Part shown: positions 58,726-64,000 of the stretch, in pieces
Position numbering within the stretch: position 1 is the first letter of the stretch
How the letters are laid out: every line of letters begins with the position of its first letter
NCBI GenBank assembly: GCA_045540715.1
Contig: JAZQHT010000016.1
Coordinates: 1 to 64,000 of the forward strand
From: UMGS1279 sp045540715
Lineage (GTDB): Bacteria; Bacillota; Clostridia; Oscillospirales; Acutalibacteraceae
Length of the DNA: 64,000 nt
Direction: 5' to 3'
Position numbers and translations under genes: made by a program
Notes under the pieces: model-generated
The model's input: only the letters and a program-made list of their open reading frames with translations
Database searches by the model: none
What the model was told of the DNA's origin: nothing

Positions 58726-59657
58726 AAAAATGTGTAAGTATCGGCGGACAGGCCCTTATTGAAGGAATTATGATGAAGGGCCCCAAAAAAACCGTTATGG
58801 CAGTCCGCGGAAAAGATAAAGAAATAATTTTAGAAGATTTAAATCAGGTGCCAATAACCCAAAAACATAAGTTTTTAAATATACCCATTATTCGCGGAGT
58901 TATAAACTTTGTTGAATCAATGATTTTTGGTTATAAAGCACTAATGCGCTCAGCCGACCTTTCGGGTTTTACAGATTTAGAAGATGAAGCACCAAAAGAT
59001 CAAAAAAAGCAAAGCACACTGCTTAATATACTTATGGTTTTAGCAACCGTTTTGGGTGTTTTGTTAGCCGTTTTATTATTTATGTTTTTACCGGCCTTTT
59101 TATTTAACCTTTTAAACGGAGCTGTGCAAAACAGTTTAAGTGGTTTTAGAGCCCTTTTTGAAGGCGTTTTAAAAATTATAATCTTTTTAGTTTATATTGT
59201 CTTAGTTTCAAGAACCCCTGATATTAAGCGTGTATTTATGTATCACGGGGCAGAACACAAAACAATTTTCTGTTACGAAAATAATTTAGAACTAACTGTT
59301 GAAAACATCAAACCGCAAAGCCGTTTTCATCCAAGATGCGGCACTTCCTTTATGGTTGTAATGCTTATTGTTGGCATTTTAATTACATTTTTGGTTCAAA
59401 CCTTTTTACCAAACGTTGCAAATATTATTTGGCTTTGGGTACCCATTAAAATTTTAATGTTGCCAATTATTTGCGGCGTAGGTTACGAAGTAATTAAATT
59501 TTGCGGCAAACACGATGGTATAGTTGTAAAAATTCTTTCGGCTCCGGGACTATGGATGCAAAGAATTACCACAATTGAACCTACTGACGATATGATTGAA
59601 ATTGCAATTGCGGCAGTTAACGAGGTATTACCGAAGGAAGACTGCGAAAATGCTTAA
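58722..59657 (+). CDS. yqhQ: DUF1385 membrane protein YqhQ
   Basis: 311 residues. SIGGQALIEGIMMKGP at the start, MYHGAEHKTIFCYE and HPRCGTSFM are the family's conserved blocks, with about four membrane segments. It often precedes prmC and prfA in Firmicutes. No reaction is established. TTG start at 58722, overlapping the kinase by four bases, with AAAGGATG upstream. Confidence 0.9.
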   Translation: MKKCVSIGGQALIEGIMMKGPKKTVMAVRGKDKEIILEDLNQVPITQKHKFLNIPIIRGVINFVESMIFGYKALMRSADLSGFTDLEDEAPKDQKKQSTLLNILMVLATVLGVLLAVLLFMFLPAFLFNLLNGAVQNSLSGFRALFEGVLKIIIFLVYIVLVSRTPDIKRVFMYHGAEHKTIFCYENNLELTVENIKPQSRFHPRCGTSFMVVMLIVGILITFLVQTFLPNVANIIWLWVPIKILMLPIICGVGYEVIKFCGKHDGIVVKILSAPGLWMQRITTIEPTDDMIEIAIAAVNEVLPKEDCENA

Positions 59658-60408
59658 TAAGTTTGAAGTAGAAAAAAGACTAAACTATGGCGGCATTGAA
59701 AACTCGCGTTTTGAAGCTAAAGAACTTGTAAATTCATTTAGCGGTGAAGAGTTAGAAAAGGCGGTAAACAGAAGACTTAAGGGCGAGCCGTTACAATATA
59801 TTTTAGGCGAGTGGGAGTTTTATTCTTTGCCGTTTTTTGTTGGTAGCGGAGTGCTGATTCCACGACCCGAAACTGAGCTTTTGGTTGATTTAATTTTAGA
59901 AAACCTAAAAGAAAACCAAACCGTTATTGATTTGTGTAGTGGTAGCGGAGGAATTGCCGTTGCCGTTGCAACAAACAGTGGCGCCAATGTTTACGCTTTA
60001 GAAAAATACTCAAAAGCAATAGAATATTTAGAAAAAAACATTGCTTTAAATAACGCAAAGGTTAATGTTATAAAAGAAGATATTTTTAATTTTGACCCTA
60101 ATATTAAGTTTGATATTATTGCCTCAAACCCACCCTATATAAAAAGCGGCGACCTTGCTTTTTTACAAAAAGAGGTGCAGTTTGAACCAATGACCGCTTT
60201 AGACGGCGGCGAAGATGGACTTATGTTTTACCGCCACATAGCAACCCTTAAAAAGCACCTAAACAAAGGCGGCAAAATTATGGTTGAAGTGGGCTACGAT
60301 ATTGTTTCAGAGGTTGAAAATCTTTTTAAAGCAGAAGGACTTGTTACCACAACGCACAAAGACTTAAATGGGGTGCAAAGGGTAATAATTGGTACTTTGC
60401 CTTATTGA
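59650..60408 (+). CDS. prmC: Release factor glutamine methyltransferase PrmC
   Basis: 252 residues. Methylates the GGQ glutamine of release factors. SAM motif DLCSGSGGIAVAVA, LIPRPETELLV and catalytic NPPYI. ATG at 59650, with GAAGGAAG upstream, giving an 8-base overlap with yqhQ. prfA, often next to it, is not in the window. Confidence 0.94.
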   Translation: MLNKFEVEKRLNYGGIENSRFEAKELVNSFSGEELEKAVNRRLKGEPLQYILGEWEFYSLPFFVGSGVLIPRPETELLVDLILENLKENQTVIDLCSGSGGIAVAVATNSGANVYALEKYSKAIEYLEKNIALNNAKVNVIKEDIFNFDPNIKFDIIASNPPYIKSGDLAFLQKEVQFEPMTALDGGEDGLMFYRHIATLKKHLNKGGKIMVEVGYDIVSEVENLFKAEGLVTTTHKDLNGVQRVIIGTLPY

Positions 60409-60471
60409 TTTAGTATATAATAGCTATTAAAATATAGACGTAAACAAAACTTATTTTAAGGAGATAAAAAT

Positions 60472-61554
60472 ATGGCAGACGAAAGAAGCAAAGCATTAGA
60501 GATAGCATTATCTCAAATTGAAAAGAAATTCGGTTCGGGTACGGTTATGAAACTCGGCGAAAATAAAAAGATGAACGTTGAACATATTTCTTCGGGTTCA
60601 TTAGCACTTAATATTGCATTGGGTATTGGCGGTCTTCCACGCGGCAGAATTACCGAAATGTATGGTCCTGAAAGCTCGGGTAAAACAACCGTTGCATTAC
60701 ACGCCGTTGCAGAAGCACAAAAAATTGGCGGTATAGCAGCTTTTATCGACGTAGAACACGCTTTAGACCCCATTTATGCCAGAGCATTAGGCGTTGATAT
60801 TGATAATCTACTTGTATCTCAACCCGATAGCGGCGAACAAGCATTAGAAATTGCTGAAAGTTTAATTCGTTCAGGAGCAATTGATATTATTGTTGTTGAC
60901 TCTGTTGCAGCTCTTACCCCAAAAGCTGAAATTGAAGGCGAAATGGGAGATACACTACCCGGTCTTCAAGCAAGACTTATGAGCCAAGCAATGAGAAAAC
61001 TTTCAAGCGTTATTTCAAAATCCAATTGTGTTGCAATCTTCATTAACCAATTACGTGAAAAAATTGGCGTTATGTACGGCAACCCCGAAACCACCACAGG
61101 TGGTCGCGCATTAAAGTTCTACGCTTCTGTTAGAATTGATATTAGAAGAACCGAAACCTTAAAGAACGGCTCCGAAATGATAGGCTCACACACACGTGCA
61201 AAAATCGTTAAAAACAAGGTTGCTCCTCCATTTAAAGAAGCCGAATTCGATATTATTTACGGTAAAGGTATTCAAAGAGAAAGCGAACTTATTGAAATGG
61301 GTCTTAAAGCAGGTATTGTTGAACGTGCCGGCGCATTTTACAGCTATAACGGTGATAGACTTGGTCAAGGTAAAGAAAATTCTAAAGCGGTGCTAATTGA
61401 AAACCCCGCCCTTGCTAAAGAAATTGAAGATAAAATTATTGCATTTTACAATAAAACCGATGACGAAGTAGAAGAAACACCGGTTGTAAAAGAAGAACCC
61501 GTTAAAGCTCCAAGAAGAAAAATTAGCATTGACGTTGCTGTGGATGACGACTAA
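60472..61554 (+). CDS. recA: Recombinase RecA
   Basis: 360 residues. Walker A GPESSGKT (65-72), MAW-type GGRALKFYASVRID, and L1/L2 loops intact. DNA strand exchange and SOS co-protease. AAGGAG ribosome site. No obvious LexA box was seen upstream. It overlaps recX by one base. Confidence 0.98.
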   Translation: MADERSKALEIALSQIEKKFGSGTVMKLGENKKMNVEHISSGSLALNIALGIGGLPRGRITEMYGPESSGKTTVALHAVAEAQKIGGIAAFIDVEHALDPIYARALGVDIDNLLVSQPDSGEQALEIAESLIRSGAIDIIVVDSVAALTPKAEIEGEMGDTLPGLQARLMSQAMRKLSSVISKSNCVAIFINQLREKIGVMYGNPETTTGGRALKFYASVRIDIRRTETLKNGSEMIGSHTRAKIVKNKVAPPFKEAEFDIIYGKGIQRESELIEMGLKAGIVERAGAFYSYNGDRLGQGKENSKAVLIENPALAKEIEDKIIAFYNKTDDEVEETPVVKEEPVKAPRRKISIDVAVDDD

Positions 61555-62159
61555 TGCGAGTAATAAAAAAAGAATATAATAAAGGCAGAGTAATACTTGT
61601 TTTCGACGACGGCACAAAGTCGATTGAGCTTTCAAAAGCCGTCGTGTACGATAGTAAAATAAAGGTAGGTTCTGAATTAACCGAAGACGAACTTTATGGT
61701 GTAACAATGCTTTCGGAACAAAAGAGAGCATATCACAGAGCGCTTTATTATATTTCAAAAAGCAATATGTCAAGCGGCTATTTAAGAAGAAAACTAGATA
61801 AAAAGTTTTTGGATGAAGCCATTGATTTTGCAATAAACAAGGTGTTAGAGCAGGGCTTTATTGACGATACCGATTATGCCGTTAATTTGGCCGAAAGACT
61901 ATTAAACGAAGGCCGAAGTAAAAAAGAAATAATCGATAAAATGTACTACAAAGGCTGTAAAAAAGACGATATAGAATATGCCGTATCGCTTTTAGAGTTT
62001 GATGAAGAAGCCGACATTTTAGCATTACTTGAGAAAAAATATTTAAATAAACTCAAAACCGAAAATGGCGAAGAAAAAGTGGCCAACGCGCTAATGCGTC
62101 GTGGCTTTTCGCCATTTTTAGTTAAAAAAATTATAAAGCAGGAACTAGAAAAAATATGA
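61554..62159 (+). CDS. recX: RecA regulator RecX
   Basis: 201 residues; three-helix repeats with ALYYISKSNMSSGYLRRKL and FIDDTDYAVNLAERL, the RecX pattern. Binds the RecA filament groove and modulates it. Coupled to recA by stop/start overlap, and to rimO by four bases. Confidence 0.92.
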   Translation: MRVIKKEYNKGRVILVFDDGTKSIELSKAVVYDSKIKVGSELTEDELYGVTMLSEQKRAYHRALYYISKSNMSSGYLRRKLDKKFLDEAIDFAINKVLEQGFIDDTDYAVNLAERLLNEGRSKKEIIDKMYYKGCKKDDIEYAVSLLEFDEEADILALLEKKYLNKLKTENGEEKVANALMRRGFSPFLVKKIIKQELEKI

Positions 62160-63478
62160 TTAAGGTTGGTATGATTTCGTTAGGCTGCCCTAAAAACCAG
62201 GTCGATGCCGAAATTATGTTAAAAACAATTGAAGACGCAGGTTTTATTTTAACAAATCGTGAAGACGATGCCGACGTTATAATTGTTAACACTTGCGGAT
62301 TTTTAGAATCTAGCGCAGAAGAAGCAATAGAAACAATATTAGAGGCCGCAAGTTATAAAGAAGCAGGCGTTTTAAAGGTTTTAGTTGTAACGGGCTGTTT
62401 AGCAGAACGCTATAAAAACGATATTTCGGAAGAAATTCCCGAAGTTGACGTTGTTGTAGGACTAGGCTCTAATAAAGATATTGTAGAAATTATCAAAAAT
62501 GCCCTTGATGGCAAAAAAGAAAACCGTTTTGGCAATAAATTAGACCTTCCGCTTTGTGGCAACCGCGTTCTTACCACCCCTTCTTATATGGCATATTTAA
62601 AAATTGCCGAAGGTTGCAGTAACTGTTGCAGTTATTGTGCAATTCCATCAATTCGCGGTAAATTCAGAAGCCGCGAAATGAAGGAAATTTTATATGAAGC
62701 AAAGGTGCTTGCAGATAACGGTGTTAAAGAACTTGTTGTAATTGCGCAAGACACCACACGCTACGGTGAAGACCTTTACGGCAAACCCGCCCTTGCTTTA
62801 CTTTTAAAAGAACTTTGTAAAATTGAGGGCCTTGAAATTATAAGAACCCTCTATACGTATCCCGATAGAATAGACGACGAGCTAATTAAAGTGGTTAAAA
62901 CCGAAAGCAAACTAGCAAAATATTTCGATATACCTATTCAACATAGCGAAGACCACATTTTAAAGGCGATGAACCGCCGCACAACAAAAAAAGAATTAAT
63001 TTCTTTAATTGCAAAATTAAGAAAAGAAATTCCCGACGTAACAATTAGAACAACTCTAATTACAGGCTTCCCCGGAGAAACCGAAGAAGACTTTACCGCC
63101 CTTGCGGAATTTGTTGTTGAAACAAAGTTTGATAAACTTGGTTGTTTTGCATATTCACAAGAAGAAGGCACTCTTGCCGCTAAAATGGATAATCAGGTGG
63201 AACTTCAAACAAGGTACGACCGCGCTGAAAATATTATGAACGAACAAATTGATATTGCGGCCGAAAAGAACGCTAACAAGGTTGGCAAAACCTTTAAGGT
63301 TATAGTGGAAGGTTTTGACGGTGGTTTAAAATCCTATTATGGCAGAACCTTTTACGATGCCCCCGAAATTGATGGCAAAGTATTTTTTGTTTCAAGCGAA
63401 AAACTAAACCCGGGCGATATTGTTAACGTAAATATTACCGATTATCTAGATTATGATTTACTGGGAGAGAAAGAATAA
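62156..63478 (+). CDS. rimO: Ribosomal protein S12 methylthiotransferase RimO
   Basis: 440 residues. N-terminal MTTase domain (SLGCPKNQVDAE, NTCGFLESS), radical SAM Cys motif CSNCCSYCAIP, and C-terminal TRAM domain (NVNITDYLDYDLLGE). Adds a methylthio group to Asp of S12. The start overlaps recX; the stop overlaps pgsA by one base. Confidence 0.96.
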   Translation: MIKVGMISLGCPKNQVDAEIMLKTIEDAGFILTNREDDADVIIVNTCGFLESSAEEAIETILEAASYKEAGVLKVLVVTGCLAERYKNDISEEIPEVDVVVGLGSNKDIVEIIKNALDGKKENRFGNKLDLPLCGNRVLTTPSYMAYLKIAEGCSNCCSYCAIPSIRGKFRSREMKEILYEAKVLADNGVKELVVIAQDTTRYGEDLYGKPALALLLKELCKIEGLEIIRTLYTYPDRIDDELIKVVKTESKLAKYFDIPIQHSEDHILKAMNRRTTKKELISLIAKLRKEIPDVTIRTTLITGFPGETEEDFTALAEFVVETKFDKLGCFAYSQEEGTLAAKMDNQVELQTRYDRAENIMNEQIDIAAEKNANKVGKTFKVIVEGFDGGLKSYYGRTFYDAPEIDGKVFFVSSEKLNPGDIVNVNITDYLDYDLLGEKE

Positions 63479-64000
63479 TGAATTTACCCAACAAACTTAC
63501 AATTCTTAGAATAATTTTAACACCTGTATTTTTAATATGCTTGCTTGTTAATTTTCCGCATCATATGATAGTTGCCGCACTAATTTTTATTGGGGCTTCT
63601 ATTACCGATGCAATTGATGGTAACTATGCAAGAAAACATAATTTAGTTACAAATTTCGGTAAGTTTTTAGACCCACTAGCCGATAAAATGTTAACCACCA
63701 CCGCCTTTTTAGGCTTTATTGCTTTAGATATTGGTAGCGGCGTGGTTATTATTACCTTTATTGTGTTATTCCGCGAATTTTTAATTTCATCGTTACGCTT
63801 AACTGCCGTATCTTCAGGCGGTACGGTTATTGCCGCAAACATTTGGGGCAAACTAAAAACCATAATGCAAATGGTGGCCATTATTACTGCAATGGTGTTT
63901 GAATATTTTAAATATTTAGACGTAACATATTTTAAATTCTTCGAACAATTCGGCATTTTTACCTATTTAGATATAATTACCGATTTACTACTTTGGACTT
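63478..64000 (+). CDS. pgsA: Phosphatidylglycerophosphate synthase PgsA (partial)
   Basis: The frame is open from ATG 63478 to the window edge (174 codons). It makes phosphatidylglycerophosphate from CDP-diacylglycerol and glycerol-3-phosphate. The CDP-alcohol transferase motif is complete: TDAIDGNYAR, then FGKFLDPLADK. Several membrane helices. The C-terminus lies beyond the window. It follows rimO by stop/start overlap, a usual Firmicutes order. Confidence 0.93.
   Translation, partial: MNLPNKLTILRIILTPVFLICLLVNFPHHMIVAALIFIGASITDAIDGNYARKHNLVTNFGKFLDPLADKMLTTTAFLGFIALDIGSGVVIITFIVLFREFLISSLRLTAVSSGGTVIAANIWGKLKTIMQMVAIITAMVFEYFKYLDVTYFKFFEQFGIFTYLDIITDLLLWT

Overview
This is a replication-origin-proximal chromosome segment of a low-GC, Gram-positive Clostridia-type bacterium. 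The gene order dnaA-dnaN-yaaA-recF-remB-gyrB-gyrA is the Firmicutes origin arrangement. Strong ribosome-binding sites, frequent TTG starts and consensus sigma-A promoters fit this. A spoVAE gene hints at endospore ancestry. Dockerin-bearing secreted nuclease, glycyl radical enzyme and Rex genes suggest an anaerobe, possibly a gut Oscillospirales-like organism. Species cannot be named from the sequence alone, and no rRNA or tRNA gene was recognised.

Layout. 1-9.2 kb: origin and replication/topology genes, with a candidate DnaA-trio unwinding element between dnaA and dnaN. 9.2-14.1 kb: CPBP protease, tadA, rarA, a PH-like membrane protein and spoVAE, separated by two repeat-filled intergenic blocks that each open with a parS-like 16-mer. 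14.2-18.7 kb: SEDS protein, tsaE-tsaB, upp, and a small XRE/ribbon-helix-helix/SLOG cluster. 18.7-19.5 kb: non-coding, palindromic repeats and an AT-rich patch. 19.5-26.1 kb: DUF6062-like protein, Ogg, a degenerate M14 peptidase, Nudix hydrolase, esterase, lipoprotein and membrane protein genes, and a ROK repressor. 26.3-33.9 kb: a glycyl radical enzyme with activase, FGGY kinase and type I phosphomannose isomerase, then a convergent HAD phosphatase/glycerol-1-phosphate dehydrogenase pair. 34.1-36.1 kb: a non-annotated, promoter- and terminator-bounded structured transcript with an 18-codon ORF and three two-codon minigenes, beside three small membrane-protein genes. 37.1-45.0 kb: rpsI-rplM, then a MinD-like ATPase, an altered methylglyoxal synthase, aspS, aconitase, isocitrate dehydrogenase and Rex. 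45.1-49.4 kb: two secreted endonuclease I paralogues, one dockerin-tagged, one frameshifted in a G6 tract. 49.4-64 kb: aldolase, RNase Y, cca, a two-component system with lipoprotein, yqhQ, prmC, recA-recX-rimO and the start of pgsA.

How they work together. Most of the window is housekeeping: replication initiation, DNA supercoiling, recombination repair, tRNA modification and maturation, translation, and the oxidative route from citrate to 2-oxoglutarate with a NADH-sensing repressor next door. The accessory interest lies in four places: the parS/hairpin repeat blocks, the glycyl-radical sugar or polyol cluster, the structured minigene RNA at 34.1-34.6 kb, and the secreted nuclease pair. Several proteins keep a family fold but lack catalytic residues (M14-like, methylglyoxal-synthase-like), so their family name should not be read as their activity.

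All functional calls rest on motif recognition by eye; no database search was run.
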